Shown here: positions 27,086 to 36,181 of the stretch, piece by piece
Numbering within the stretch: position 1 is the stretch's first letter
Layout: each line of letters begins with the position of its first letter
Notes under the pieces: model-generated
What the model saw: the letters and a program-made list of their open reading frames with translations, nothing else
The model's database searches: none
What the model was told of the DNA's origin: nothing
Assembly: GCA_016787525.1 (NCBI GenBank)
Contig: JAEUUP010000022.1
Coordinates: forward strand, 30,718 to 94,717
DNA: 64,000 nucleotides
Source of the DNA: Saprospiraceae bacterium
GTDB lineage: Bacteria; Bacteroidota; Bacteroidia; Chitinophagales; Saprospiraceae
Direction of reading: 5' to 3'
Made by a program: the position numbers and the translations under genes

Positions 27086-27358
27086 GTTTTGCAAACTGAT
27101 ACGGGTTTAAATTTCGTAAATCTGTGCTTGACCGAAAATATTTTCCTCTTTTTTTGAAAAACCGAAATCCAAAAAGGAAACCACTGCGTAAGATTATCAA
27201 ACAACGTTCGGAGAGACGAACGGCGACCAAGATGAAAACAAAAAAGCGTACAGATTTATGATTCGCTCAGGTTTATTGATGCAGCAGAGGCTCTTTAACT
27301 TGACCGCATAAATGCGCTCATTCACTTTATTTATTATTTCTTAAAAAATCAAATTGCG

Positions 27359-27763
27359 ATGGCTCAGAATTTGTCAACCGTCGAGCATATCTATGCTTGC
27401 TTCGGACAGGGCGACGTACCCGGTATCCTTTCAAAACTCAGTTCGGATGTCTCATTTTTCAATGCAGCTGACCCCTCAGTAGCACCGTTTGGCGGTACAT
27501 TCAAGGGAAAAGAAGGTGTGGCTCAGTTTTTCACGGCATTAGGAACGACGACTCAAACAACACTTTTTCAAACATCTAATTTTGTAGAAAACGGGCGAGA
27601 AGTCTCGAATGATGTCGTCCACAGTGGTCAAGTTTTAGCGAACGGACAACCTTTTGAGGTGACAGCTCATTTTGTTTGGACATTCAATGAGCAAGGAGAG
27701 GTGATAGATTGGACTTCTTCGGGCGATTTTTCAAGCCTCAATGCCGCTATGGCTACAAGTTGA
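27359..27763 (+). CDS. NTF2-like (SnoaL/ketosteroid isomerase-like) protein
   Basis: 134 residues with the cone-shaped NTF2 fold pattern: an N-terminal helix (STVEHIYACFGQGDVPGILSKL), VSFFN, GGTFKGKEGVAQFFTAL, and paired C-terminal strands VTAHFVWTFNEQGEVIDWTSSGDF. Members include isomerases, hydratases and non-enzymatic binding proteins. No active-site set is clear enough to name an activity. The gene is monocistronic with its own terminator. Decamer 27472-27481 encodes PSV in the loop before GGTFKG. Confidence 0.8.
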   Translation: MAQNLSTVEHIYACFGQGDVPGILSKLSSDVSFFNAADPSVAPFGGTFKGKEGVAQFFTALGTTTQTTLFQTSNFVENGREVSNDVVHSGQVLANGQPFEVTAHFVWTFNEQGEVIDWTSSGDFSSLNAAMATS

Positions 27764-27790
27764 TGGTAGAAAAACGTATTGAGTTGTGAT

Positions 27791-27838
27791 AAGGGAAGCA
27801 ATATCGCTCCAACAGATTTTGCGTTTGCTTCCCTTTTT
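27791..27838 (+). terminator. Terminator after the NTF2-like gene
   Basis: AAGGGAAGCAA and TTGCTTCCCTT pair with a loop of about 20 nt, followed by a T tract. Confidence 0.85.
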
Positions 27839-27896
27839 GAAAACGGTCGTAAAAGCACCCCCTTCCAAAGGAAACCTATCGGTTCAGTATGGAGTA

Positions 27897-28625
27897 TCAA
27901 AACCGATTGTCCACATTTTGACTCAAATCAGGACGCAGCAAAAGAGCTGCCGACAAGTTCGCGAGGGTGATTTCAATCTCTTTGTCTAAACCTTTTTTAA
28001 TCCACACATTGCCTTTGTTACCTATGGTTTCGACCACGGCAACTTGTTCTCTGTCAATTGAAAAAGTATAACCAAAAATGGTGCTGGGCAGCAATCGCGG
28101 TGTTTCACCATCGGCTTTTCGGACATCTTGAATATCAATGCGGGTCGTACCATCGGTGGCATAACCCATCGAAGGATTGTTCCAGTGGAGATTGTTGGTG
28201 TTTTTGATGAAAAAATCCCACGTCGCACCGTCTTTGAACTGAATCATGCCAGAATAGACATCATTCATGTCCTCATAGATTTGAAGTCTGCCAAAAACGA
28301 GGCTTTTCATCTGAGCTTGAGCAGCGCAAAAGGTTTCGGTTTCCAAACCACCCGCTTTGAGTTTGAAGGAGAGTTTACTTTTGGCATTGTCTTGTTTTTT
28401 GAAAAACAAAACAGAGGAATTACTTGTCACCCAACCTTTTTTGACATTGGTAAAATGAAACTTGCCAAAACTCATTTCGCGTTTGAAAGCATTTTGTCTG
28501 CCCGATACGGCATATTCATTGGCTTGGTTTCGGAACGAATCACCGACATAGATGTGTAAAGTGGTACAGTTGGACAAACTGACGAGCGCGCAAAGGCTCA
28601 AAAGGTAGAAAAGATTTGTTTTCAT
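27897..28625 (-). CDS. Lipoprotein of unknown function
   Basis: 242 residues. The N-terminus MKTNLFYLLSLCALVSLSNC carries a lipobox with Cys20, so the protein is probably anchored in the outer membrane facing the periplasm or surface. The mature part is beta-rich (for example KSLVFGRLQIYEDMNDVYSG, GATWDFFIKN, LPSTIFGYTFSIDREQVAVVETIGNKGNVWI) and ends with a helix, LANLSAALLLRPDL. I do not recognise the family. It is transcribed convergently with the NTF2-like gene and divergently from the FAD oxidoreductase. Confidence 0.75.
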   Translation of the reverse strand: MKTNLFYLLSLCALVSLSNCTTLHIYVGDSFRNQANEYAVSGRQNAFKREMSFGKFHFTNVKKGWVTSNSSVLFFKKQDNAKSKLSFKLKAGGLETETFCAAQAQMKSLVFGRLQIYEDMNDVYSGMIQFKDGATWDFFIKNTNNLHWNNPSMGYATDGTTRIDIQDVRKADGETPRLLPSTIFGYTFSIDREQVAVVETIGNKGNVWIKKGLDKEIEITLANLSAALLLRPDLSQNVDNRF

Positions 28626-28851
28626 TGTGAATGGATATTTAGAGTGAAAAATAGTCTTTGAAACAGGGCTTAAAATTAGCTATTTTGAATCAAAACATTT
28701 AGATTTTACGCTTAGTTCCGATGAATTAAGCATTAGTATTTGTTTAACAAGTTGAATAAAATAATGTAAAAATCAATGCGTTAGCTCAGCAATATCCAAT
28801 GATACCCCCTCAGTATATCTCTTTATTTTTATAAAAAACCAAATATCAAAA

Positions 28852-30186
28852 ATGAAGCAACAAAATGAAAGCAATCGCGCCCAAGCCATCGTTATGGGTG
28901 CCAGTTTGGGTGGTTTGATGACGGCAAAAGTCTTGAGCCAACATTTCCAAAACGTTTTGATTATCGAAAAAGACACCGTTAATCATCAACCCGAATCACG
29001 CAAAGGTCAACCACAAACAAGACATCTTCACGGTTTACTGCCTGCGGGTTTCAATGTTATTTTACGCTATTTTCCAGACATATCGCAAGCACTTTCAGAT
29101 GCTGGTGCGAATCTTTGTGACTTTGCAGAGACGATGATTTGGCAAACGTATGGTGGCTACCGCAAAAGATTCAATATGAATTTGACAGGCGTGACCATGA
29201 GCCGACCTTTGTTGGAGCATTTGGTGCGTGAACGGGTTTTGGCATTGCCCAACGTGCAGTTAATGGACAATACAAGCGTCAAACAACTGCAAACCAATAC
29301 CGACAAAAGCCGCATCACAGGCATTCTCGTCGAACAAAAAGGCGATACACAACCCTTTGCGCTCGATGCCGACCTTGTGGTTGATGTGACAGGTCGCATA
29401 TCGCGCACCCCTCAGTGGTTGACAGAGTTGGGCTATGAAGCACCGCCTGTGAGTGAGGTCAATGTCAATGTGGGTTATGCCACAAGGGTTTATAAACGCA
29501 AAGAAAACGACCCACGAAGCAATAATTGGATGCTTTTCACGCCCAAAGCACCCGATGAAAGGCGTTTTGGTGGCATTTTCCCCATCGAAGACAATCGGTG
29601 GATTGCAACCATTGGCGGTTGGCATGGTGATAGTGCCGCCATGGATGAAAACGGCTTCAATCAATTTGCAAAAAGTCTCGGTATGCCCGAAATCGCAGAC
29701 ATTATCTGCAATTCAGAGCCACTTTCGGAGATTATGCCTTATAAATTCACGTGCAGTTTGCGCCGCCATTACGAAAAACTCAACCGTTTCCCTTTGGGCT
29801 ATTTGGTTTTAGGCGATGCGGTGTCCAGTTTTAATCCCACTTATGGTCAAGGCATGTCGTCAGCTTCACTTCAAGCGGCAGAATTGGATAGCATACTGTC
29901 TTCACAAGTTTCAGAAGAGAAATTAGCTCTTACTTTTTTCAAAAAAGCGGCAAAAGTCGTTGACATTCCGTGGCAATTGTCCGTTGGTGAAGATTTTCGT
30001 TATCCAGAAACCACTGGACCCAAGCCTGCGGGCGTAGATTTTATCAATAAATATGTCTCGAAAGTGCATAAAGCCACTTTGAAAGACCCCATCGTTTGCG
30101 AAGCCTTTTTGCGTGTGATGAGTTTGCTCAAACCACCGACTTCGTTGTTTCATCCACGCATTTTATGGCGCGTTTTGACGGCTTAG
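28852..30186 (+). CDS. FAD-dependent monooxygenase/oxidoreductase
   Basis: 444 residues of the class A flavin monooxygenase/halogenase-like fold. The ADP-binding GASLGGL motif is at about 17-23 followed by LIIEKD. RKGQPQTRHLHGLLPAG is typical of this subgroup. The flavin-binding motif GDAVSSFNPTYGQGMSSASLQA is near 320. No halogenase WxWxIP motif was seen. The substrate is unknown; homologues act on aromatic or polyprenyl compounds. The following acyltransferase gene has its own promoter-like box. A nine-base near-decamer (29408-29416) lies in the gene, and a full copy (30189-30198) starts 3 bp after the stop. Confidence 0.85.
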   Translation: MKQQNESNRAQAIVMGASLGGLMTAKVLSQHFQNVLIIEKDTVNHQPESRKGQPQTRHLHGLLPAGFNVILRYFPDISQALSDAGANLCDFAETMIWQTYGGYRKRFNMNLTGVTMSRPLLEHLVRERVLALPNVQLMDNTSVKQLQTNTDKSRITGILVEQKGDTQPFALDADLVVDVTGRISRTPQWLTELGYEAPPVSEVNVNVGYATRVYKRKENDPRSNNWMLFTPKAPDERRFGGIFPIEDNRWIATIGGWHGDSAAMDENGFNQFAKSLGMPEIADIICNSEPLSEIMPYKFTCSLRRHYEKLNRFPLGYLVLGDAVSSFNPTYGQGMSSASLQAAELDSILSSQVSEEKLALTFFKKAAKVVDIPWQLSVGEDFRYPETTGPKPAGVDFINKYVSKVHKATLKDPIVCEAFLRVMSLLKPPTSLFHPRILWRVLTA

Positions 30187-30216
30187 CCCCCCTCAGTATC
30201 AGACTTTGTGTCAAAC

Positions 30217-30254
30217 AAAAATCCTTGCAGAACCACCGTTTTGCAGGGATTTTG
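30217..30254 (+). terminator. Terminator after the FAD oxidoreductase
   Basis: AAATCCTTGCA pairs with TGCAGGGATTT with one mismatch, followed by a T-rich stretch. Confidence 0.65.
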
Positions 30255-30303
30255 TGTTTACATTTGCAGCCAAGAAGTCAAATTTTTATCAAATCTCAGA
30301 TTT

Positions 30304-31425
30304 ATGAATTCAAAATACGACGCGATACGCCCTTTTTACGACCACGAAGTCAATGTTGCCATCCAATCCATCATGCACGACCCGATGATGACGGCAATCA
30401 TGCACTATACTTTCCCAGATAAGACGGAAACGGAGCGACTCGACATCCTCCGAAGCATCAACAGCACGCAATCGTTCCAAGGCAGTATCGTTTATTTCGC
30501 TCTCAAACGCATTTTGGCGCAGAGTTCGGAGGGTTTGACGACTTCGGGCTTTGAAAAATTGGATAAAAACACGGCTTATTTGTATATTTCCAATCACCGA
30601 GACATTTTACTGGACACTTCGCTCATCAACTTCACACTTTATGAGCATGAAATGATACTGACGGCTTCTGCCATTGGCGATAATCTGGTGCGAATGCCTT
30701 TTCTCAATACTTTATCGAGAATAAATCGCAACTTCTTGGTACTGAGGGGTCTATCGCCACGCGAACTATTGCAAAGCTCACGCACGATGTCTGAATATGT
30801 GCATGAATTATTGACAAAAGACAATCGTTCGGTTTGGATTGCGCAGCGTGAAGGCAGAACCAAAGACGGAAACGATGCCACACACACAGGTGTTTTGAAA
30901 ATGCTCTCAATGGCAGCTGGAAAAGAGAATGTAGGAGCGTATTTCAAGCGTTTGCGCATTGTTCCCATTTCGATTTCGTACGAATACGACCCAACGGACT
31001 CGCTCAAATTGCCCGAATTATTGGCTGTAAAGAATAATCAGACTTATGTGAAACACGAAAAAGAAGATTTTAACTCCATTATGAAAGGTTTGACGGGGCA
31101 AAAAAAGCGGATTCACATCAGCGCAGGCGAGGTTTTGGACTCCGAAATGGACGACATCATCGCTCTGGACAATGCCAATCAGCAAATCAAGGCTTTGGCA
31201 CAACTGATTGACACACAAATCATCGGACATTACAAATTGTGGGCATCTAACTACATCGCTTATGATTTGTTGCACGAGACAAACACCTACGCGGCACACT
31301 ATTCGGAGGCTGAAAAGCAGACTTTTGCGGAGCGCATCCGCACAAAAGCGGAAAACAATGACGAAGCACGACTTTTATTGTTGACTATGTACGCCAATCC
31401 TGTTGTGAATGCTTTGGGTCATTAG
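30304..31425 (+). CDS. PlsC-like acyltransferase family protein
   Basis: 373 residues from the ATG at 30304. The longer frame starts inside the preceding terminator, and a TACATTTG box (30259-30266) lies upstream of the chosen start. The acyltransferase block has YISNHRDILLDTSL (motif I-like histidine), a middle IAQREGRTKDG (the EGR of motif III) and RIVPISISYEYDP (motif IV). The family is annotated as 1-acyl-glycerol-3-phosphate acyltransferase-like; the His is followed by Asp at +2 and +6 rather than the exact HX4D. It probably acts on phospholipid or glycolipid. Its stop codon overlaps that of the convergent response regulator. Decamer 30740-30749 encodes LRG. Confidence 0.8.
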   Translation: MNSKYDAIRPFYDHEVNVAIQSIMHDPMMTAIMHYTFPDKTETERLDILRSINSTQSFQGSIVYFALKRILAQSSEGLTTSGFEKLDKNTAYLYISNHRDILLDTSLINFTLYEHEMILTASAIGDNLVRMPFLNTLSRINRNFLVLRGLSPRELLQSSRTMSEYVHELLTKDNRSVWIAQREGRTKDGNDATHTGVLKMLSMAAGKENVGAYFKRLRIVPISISYEYDPTDSLKLPELLAVKNNQTYVKHEKEDFNSIMKGLTGQKKRIHISAGEVLDSEMDDIIALDNANQQIKALAQLIDTQIIGHYKLWASNYIAYDLLHETNTYAAHYSEAEKQTFAERIRTKAENNDEARLLLLTMYANPVVNALGH

Positions 31426-32195
31426 AATTTTGTGAATAAACTGAGAAAATCATCGCGGCGATTGCGTGCCAAAGGCAACAAACGACCGTCCGTAAGTTCT
31501 ACTTGCCCCCCCTCAGTATTCAGATAGTTTTTGATGTATTTCAAATTCACCAAATGCTGGCGATGAATGCGGAAAAAACTGTGTGATTCAAAACTTTGTA
31601 AGGCTTCTTCGAGCGAGTGAATCGGTCTGATGACCATGATTTTTGCGCCGTTGCTGAGGTGAACTTTGGTGTAGTTGCCATCGGACTCACAGGACACAAT
31701 CGCTTGAACATCAGTCAATTGGAAACCTTTTGAATGCGCTAACGCCAGACGTTGTGGCATCTTTTTTTCATCACTCTGATAGTGTTCTTTCAACAAAGAC
31801 AAACGCTCTGTCTGCGTTGACAAACGGGCTTCGATGTTCTGAATGGTTTTTATCACTTCTTCTTCGTCAATCGGTTTCAGCAAATAGTCGAAAGCACTGA
31901 ATTTGAACGCCCGAATCGCAAAACGGTCATAAGCTGTCGTAAAAACCAAAGTGAAATCAATCTGCTCTAAGGCTTCTAACATCTGAAAACCGTCCATTTT
32001 AGGCATTTCAATGTCCAAAAACACCAAATCAGGCTCATGTGTGATGATGGCTTTCAAGCCTTGCAAACCATTGGAGGCGCGCGCCACCACTTGCACTTGT
32101 GGACAATGTTTTTCCAAGACAATCTGCATCACGTCGAGACAATTTTCCTCGTCGTCAATCAATATGGTTCGCAATTGTTTCTTTTCTACCTTCAT
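31422..32195 (-). CDS. LytTR-type response regulator
   Basis: 257 residues. The receiver domain (about 9-125) has the acidic pair D14-D15, phospho-acceptor D61 in FLDIEMP, TTAYD, and LLKPID with the conserved Lys. The LytTR DNA-binding domain (about 150-257) has CESDGNYTKVHLSNG, a SFFRIHRQHLVNLKYI block and ADGRLL-like LTDGRLLPLARNRR. It lies 74 bp downstream of the sensor kinase and forms its two-component partner. The decamer copy 31509-31518 encodes NTEGG in a LytTR loop. Confidence 0.95.
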   Translation of the reverse strand: MKVEKKQLRTILIDDEENCLDVMQIVLEKHCPQVQVVARASNGLQGLKAIITHEPDLVFLDIEMPKMDGFQMLEALEQIDFTLVFTTAYDRFAIRAFKFSAFDYLLKPIDEEEVIKTIQNIEARLSTQTERLSLLKEHYQSDEKKMPQRLALAHSKGFQLTDVQAIVSCESDGNYTKVHLSNGAKIMVIRPIHSLEEALQSFESHSFFRIHRQHLVNLKYIKNYLNTEGGQVELTDGRLLPLARNRRDDFLSLFTKF

Positions 32196-32211
32196 TTTTT
32201 TTCGTTGATCA

Positions 32212-32262
32212 GTTATTTGTTACGAGTTATTCGTTGATTGCAGACTACGAGTAACAAATAAC
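32212..32262. repeat. Intergenic inverted repeat within the two-component operon
   Basis: GTTATTTGTTAC (32212-32223) pairs with GTAACAAATAAC (32251-32262). The loop contains words (TTATTCGTT, ACGAGT) also found in the 398-480 repeat. Confidence 0.6.
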
Positions 32263-32268
32263 CAGTAA

Positions 32269-34221
32269 CTAAATAGGGATTGTCAGACACACTTCTGTGC
32301 CATTCGGATTGCCCAACTCATCGTACAAGTCTTTGATGGACGATGTGGCGTTGATTTTGTAATATTGATTCAAAATATCCATGCGTTCAGACGTGATTTG
32401 TAGACCAAAAGACTTTTTTTCAGTCGCAGATTTGCTTTTGAGTTCGGCAGAGCGTTTGCGACCAACGCCGTTGTCTATAATTTTGATTATCAATTGATTG
32501 TCATCATTTTCGGAGAGAGAAATGCGGACGCAACCATTGCCTTCTTTGGGTAATAATCCATGCCAAATGGAGTTTTCGACGTAAGGCTGAATCAACATAG
32601 GCGGAATATTGATGCTGGCTGTTGAAATATCAGGTGAAATCTCAATTTTGAACTCGAATTTATCTTGAAAACGCAGCTTTTCCATCTCCAAATACAGCGA
32701 CAAAGTATCCAATTCCTCTTGCAACGAAATCCATTCGCTCCGACTGTTCTCCAAAACCAACCGCATGAGACGGCTGAACTTGGTGATATAACTCGATGCC
32801 TTATCCGTCTCGTTTTTCAGTGTCAAACTTTTGATGGAATTGAGGCAATTGAAGATAAAATGCGGATTCATTTGTGAGCGCAACGCCCGCAGCTCGGTTT
32901 CTTGCCAATGCCGTTTAGCGTCTTCCTCCGCCCGCAATTGCGCCATATGTTCGCGTTCCTCTTTTATCTTTTGGCGATAACGCAAAAAGAACCAACCAAA
33001 ACCCGCCAACAAAATCAAAAAGAAAATAGCCCCCCTCAGTAAATCGTTGTTTCGCACGTGTGCAGAGTTTTGCTTGTTGAGCAAAAGAATTTCGTTATCC
33101 TTTTTGACTGTCTCAAATTTCGTCTGCAAGGCACTCAATTCATTCAATTGATTTTGCTTAAACAAACTGTCTTTGAGCTGAATATAAGTGGTTTGAAACT
33201 CAAAGGCTTTTTGATAATTATTGGAATGAGCATAGGCATTTATTAAAATTTCGTAACCTTCGACCAGCCCTTTCACTTTTTTGATACTGTTCAGACCCTC
33301 AATGCCCAATTTGCTGAATTCAATGGCTTTTGGATAGTTACCTTGATGATTGTAAAGGTCGCCGATATTGATTTGCGTCTGCGCTATCAATTCATTGGCA
33401 TTCAATTTTTTGTATTGCTCAATAGCCGCCATGTAATGCTCCACGGCTTTAGTTGGATCGCCCAAATTCGTCGCAATCATACCCAAATTATTGAGATTGC
33501 GCCCTGTATTGAATCCCAACGACGATGAAATCTGATAAGCTCTTTCGTAGTATTCCTTTGCTTTTTGGTAATTTTTACGCCAAAAAAAGATATTACCCAT
33601 CGAAGTACAGGTGATTTCCAATTGTTTTTGGTCATTGATGCTTTCGCAAATCGTTAAAGCCTCTTGAGCATAAGTTTCCGCTTGGTCATACAGCTTTTGA
33701 TGGCTACTTGAAATGACTGCCATACGCTCCAAAATAAAAGCTTTGAGATTTAAATTTTTAGCGGCTTCCTCTGGACTGAGTTTTTCATTATAGATGGTTT
33801 GCGCTTGGGTATATAATTCAATGGCTTTGTCGAAATTCCTTTGTGCTTGTTTGATGCGTGCCAATTCGGCTAAACTATGTGCATAAAGTACATTATTTCC
33901 ATGTTTTTTATAAGCATTCGTAGCCGTATTCAACAATTCTTCCGCTTTATCAAATCCACTTCTCAAACGATGCACTTCTGCCAGTTGGCGAGCAGCCGCA
34001 CCAATTTGGTCGTCATTGCCACTTTTTTGAGCAGAATCAAAGGCTTTTTGTGCCAAGACAAGACTTTCCGCCAATTTATCACTCTTGATGAGTTGTTCAG
34101 ATTGCCCAATCCAAATAAATATGCTATCCGATTGAGCAAAAGATTGTAACCCCCTCAGTATCAATGCGATGGTGAAGAATAAAAAGATGACTTGTATTAT
34201 TTTGTTTTTATTTTTAATCAC
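32269..34221 (-). CDS. TPR-containing LytS-type sensor histidine kinase
   Basis: 650 residues: a signal peptide or anchor (to about residue 30), tetratricopeptide repeats from about 50 to 340 (for example AKNLNLKAFILERMAVIS, NYQKAKEYYERAYQISS, DPTKAVEHYMAAIEQYKKL, NYPKAIEFSKLGIEGL), then a coiled coil and a membrane helix at about 395-412. The cytoplasmic His_kinase domain carries MNPHFIFNCLNSIKSL (phospho-His near 450) and the ATPase boxes PPMLIQPYVENSIWHGL and IIKIIDNGVGR. Periplasmic TPRs suggest sensing through a protein partner. It is in an operon with the response regulator. Two decamers, 33032-33041 and 34151-34160, both encode LRG, next to the membrane helix and in the signal segment. 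Confidence 0.93.
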   Translation of the reverse strand: MIKNKNKIIQVIFLFFTIALILRGLQSFAQSDSIFIWIGQSEQLIKSDKLAESLVLAQKAFDSAQKSGNDDQIGAAARQLAEVHRLRSGFDKAEELLNTATNAYKKHGNNVLYAHSLAELARIKQAQRNFDKAIELYTQAQTIYNEKLSPEEAAKNLNLKAFILERMAVISSSHQKLYDQAETYAQEALTICESINDQKQLEITCTSMGNIFFWRKNYQKAKEYYERAYQISSSLGFNTGRNLNNLGMIATNLGDPTKAVEHYMAAIEQYKKLNANELIAQTQINIGDLYNHQGNYPKAIEFSKLGIEGLNSIKKVKGLVEGYEILINAYAHSNNYQKAFEFQTTYIQLKDSLFKQNQLNELSALQTKFETVKKDNEILLLNKQNSAHVRNNDLLRGAIFFLILLAGFGWFFLRYRQKIKEEREHMAQLRAEEDAKRHWQETELRALRSQMNPHFIFNCLNSIKSLTLKNETDKASSYITKFSRLMRLVLENSRSEWISLQEELDTLSLYLEMEKLRFQDKFEFKIEISPDISTASINIPPMLIQPYVENSIWHGLLPKEGNGCVRISLSENDDNQLIIKIIDNGVGRKRSAELKSKSATEKKSFGLQITSERMDILNQYYKINATSSIKDLYDELGNPNGTEVCLTIPI

Positions 34222-35103
34222 TTGTAGGTAGGATTGAAAAACACTGTAAATAAAATTAGAAAAAGGTAAATTGAGTCACTTGGAGAACGAATATTTGACT
34301 TGTCTAAAGAAATAAAAAGTGTCTTGAGGGTTGCATTATTCAAACAACGAAGATAAGGCAGATAACCCTTTATCAGTCTGTCATTAGTTTAAAAAGCACT
34401 TGTAAACTGACCAATGGTCGGTTTACAAGGATGAAAGGCAAATGGAAAAAAAAACGAAAAACCAAAGCTTCGTCATGTTATATGAGCTATTGACCCTCTG
34501 AAATCTACCATTTATCCTACTTGTTCGTAGCGTATTCAAAATAATATAGACTTTTGAACTGTCATTAAAAAAACAACAAATTATGAAAAAACGCTAAGAC
34601 GAAGCAAAACAAACATCACTAAGAACATCACTTTCAGAACAGATAAACAAGCCTGTAAAGGCAACTGATAGCACCTGTACATCCCTTAAGACTTATCAAC
34701 TGCCGCACCGTTGTATCAAGCAGAATAAACCGTAGCAACGGTGCAGGCAGATGGTAAATATCTAAATAAATAGACCATAGAATGCTGAAAAGCAACAAAT
34801 TATGAATACATAACACCAAAGCAACAAATTATTAAACATGTGAAAGAAAATAACAAATTACCACAATGAAAACATAAAAAGACCAAGTGAAAATGTTAAG
34901 CTGCATTTGATAGCTCTGCAAGAATTTTCTCTATTGCCGTCGCCTTCCAAAAAAGGCGGCGGCAGAGAAAGAGACGCTTAAATGAGATTAACACGATTTT
35001 TATCTCTATCTAACAAGTTGAAAATTAATCTGGAGGTTATGTATCATAGCCTCCACTTTTTATTTTTGTACATTTACGTCCTCTTTCAACTAAACCTTAC
35101 AGA
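34222..35103. other. Gene-poor stretch with hairpins and AACAAATTA repeats
   Basis: No credible coding frame. It contains four copies of AACAAATTA (about 34572, 34795, 34824, 34849), a hairpin CTGC-C-GCACCGTTG/CAACGGTGC-A-GGCAG (about 34698-34752), a hairpin TTGCCGTCGCC/GGCGGCGGCA with flanking TTTCTCT/AGAGAAA (34928-34974), and a terminator at 35031-35066. With a plus-strand terminator but no plus-strand gene before it, the stretch may encode a non-coding RNA. Confidence 0.45.
35031..35066 (+). terminator. Orphan terminator upstream of the serine hydrolase gene
   Basis: TGGAGGTTATG (35031-35041) pairs with CATAGCCTCCA (35045-35055) with one T-G wobble and a 3-nt loop, followed by CTTTTTATTTTTG. 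The tail also contains a TATTTTTG box (35061-35068) that could be the promoter of the next gene. Confidence 0.8.
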
Positions 35104-36177
35104 ATGGAAAAGATAATTTTCATCTTAATTCTATGCCCAACATTTTTATTTTCTCAACTATCCAGTAAAGACATAAATACTTTGTTTGCCCAAATCAGCA
35201 AAGAGAATACAGCAGGCTGCGCATTATTGGTGGTGCAAGGCGATAAAAAAATATTTGAGAAGGCCAAAGGTTGGGCAAACGAAGCCCGAAGTGAAAAATT
35301 GACCCCCCTCAGTAATTTTCGCATGGCATCGGTTTCGAAGCAGTTCACTGCCATGTCCATTCTAATTTTGGAAAAACAGGGCAAATTATCCTTCGATGAC
35401 CCTTTGATTAAATTTTTCCCAGACTTTTCACCCGTTGGTAAGACCATAAAAATCAAACACTTGCTCAATCACTCATCGGGTTTAATAGACTACGAGGCTT
35501 TGATGAGCGATACCTTAACTCGGCAGCTTTCCGATACAGATGTTTTGAATATGGTAAAAAATATAGATTCCACTTATTTCAAAGCAGGAGAGAGCTATCG
35601 TTACAGCAACGGTGCTTATTGCCTAATGACCTTGATTGTCGAACGTGTGTCGGGGCAATCGTTCACAACATTCATGGCTGAGCATATTTTTCAACCTTTA
35701 GGCATGGCGCACACACAAATATTTGATAATCAAGCGATAAAAAACAGGGCTTATGGTTTCGCTAAAAACAAAAAGGGGCAATTAGCCCCTCGTGACCAAA
35801 GCCTAACAAGCGCGACGCAAGGCGATGGCGGTGTTTACACGTCTCTAAACGATTATTTTTTGTGGTACAAAGCCTTGCAAAACAATTCTCTTGTGTCGTT
35901 AGATTCCATTCGACAACTTCACAAAAATCCATTGCCTCAAAATAAAGGTTTTTACAACATCGGCTGGTTTTTCAACGATGAGGGCGAACTGTTTCACTCT
36001 GGCTCAACTTGCGGATTTTCCAATGTGGTCATTTATATGCCGAAAAAGCGCGTTCTCGTTGCCTTTTTTTCCAATATTGCCGACAATCACAAGGCTTTTA
36101 GACCCATTTACGATTATTTACGCGCCAAAAAAGTTGTGCAGTCCGATATTTGGCAATGGCATGATTTAACGAATTGA
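35104..36177 (+). CDS. Serine hydrolase, beta-lactamase/PBP (class C) family, exported
   Basis: 357 residues with a signal peptide (MEKIIFILILCPTFLFS). The catalytic S76-x-x-K79 tetrad lies in MASVSKQFTAM. The second element, Tyr-x-Asn, is YSNGAY near 163. The third is HSGSTCGF near 300, a His-Ser-Gly variant of KTG. Homologues are esterases, D-aminopeptidases and DD-peptidase-like proteins. True beta-lactamase activity is not implied. It is single, with a convergent neighbour 5 bp away. Decamer 35305-35314 encodes PLS just before the SxxK block. Confidence 0.9.
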   Translation: MEKIIFILILCPTFLFSQLSSKDINTLFAQISKENTAGCALLVVQGDKKIFEKAKGWANEARSEKLTPLSNFRMASVSKQFTAMSILILEKQGKLSFDDPLIKFFPDFSPVGKTIKIKHLLNHSSGLIDYEALMSDTLTRQLSDTDVLNMVKNIDSTYFKAGESYRYSNGAYCLMTLIVERVSGQSFTTFMAEHIFQPLGMAHTQIFDNQAIKNRAYGFAKNKKGQLAPRDQSLTSATQGDGGVYTSLNDYFLWYKALQNNSLVSLDSIRQLHKNPLPQNKGFYNIGWFFNDEGELFHSGSTCGFSNVVIYMPKKRVLVAFFSNIADNHKAFRPIYDYLRAKKVVQSDIWQWHDLTN

Positions 36178-36181
36178 ACAA

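Larger units (their letters stand above)
26733..27358. other. Gene-free stretch with hairpins
   Basis: No credible gene. It contains a hairpin CACCCATTTC/GAAATG-GGGTG (26778-26803) just after the SDR, an inverted-repeat element (26816-26973) and a strong terminator (27041-27085). The rest (27090-27358) is A/T-rich and probably carries the promoter and leader of the next gene, but I see no clean promoter match. Confidence 0.5.

Noticed and set aside
34442..34501. 19-codon frame starting MEKKTKNQSF
   Set aside because: Too short, no ribosome-binding signal or conserved context; the A-rich start makes such a frame likely by chance.
35104..36177. Calling the serine hydrolase a beta-lactamase
   Set aside because: SxxK and YxN are shared by many esterases and peptidases, and the third motif is HSG, so resistance activity is not supported.
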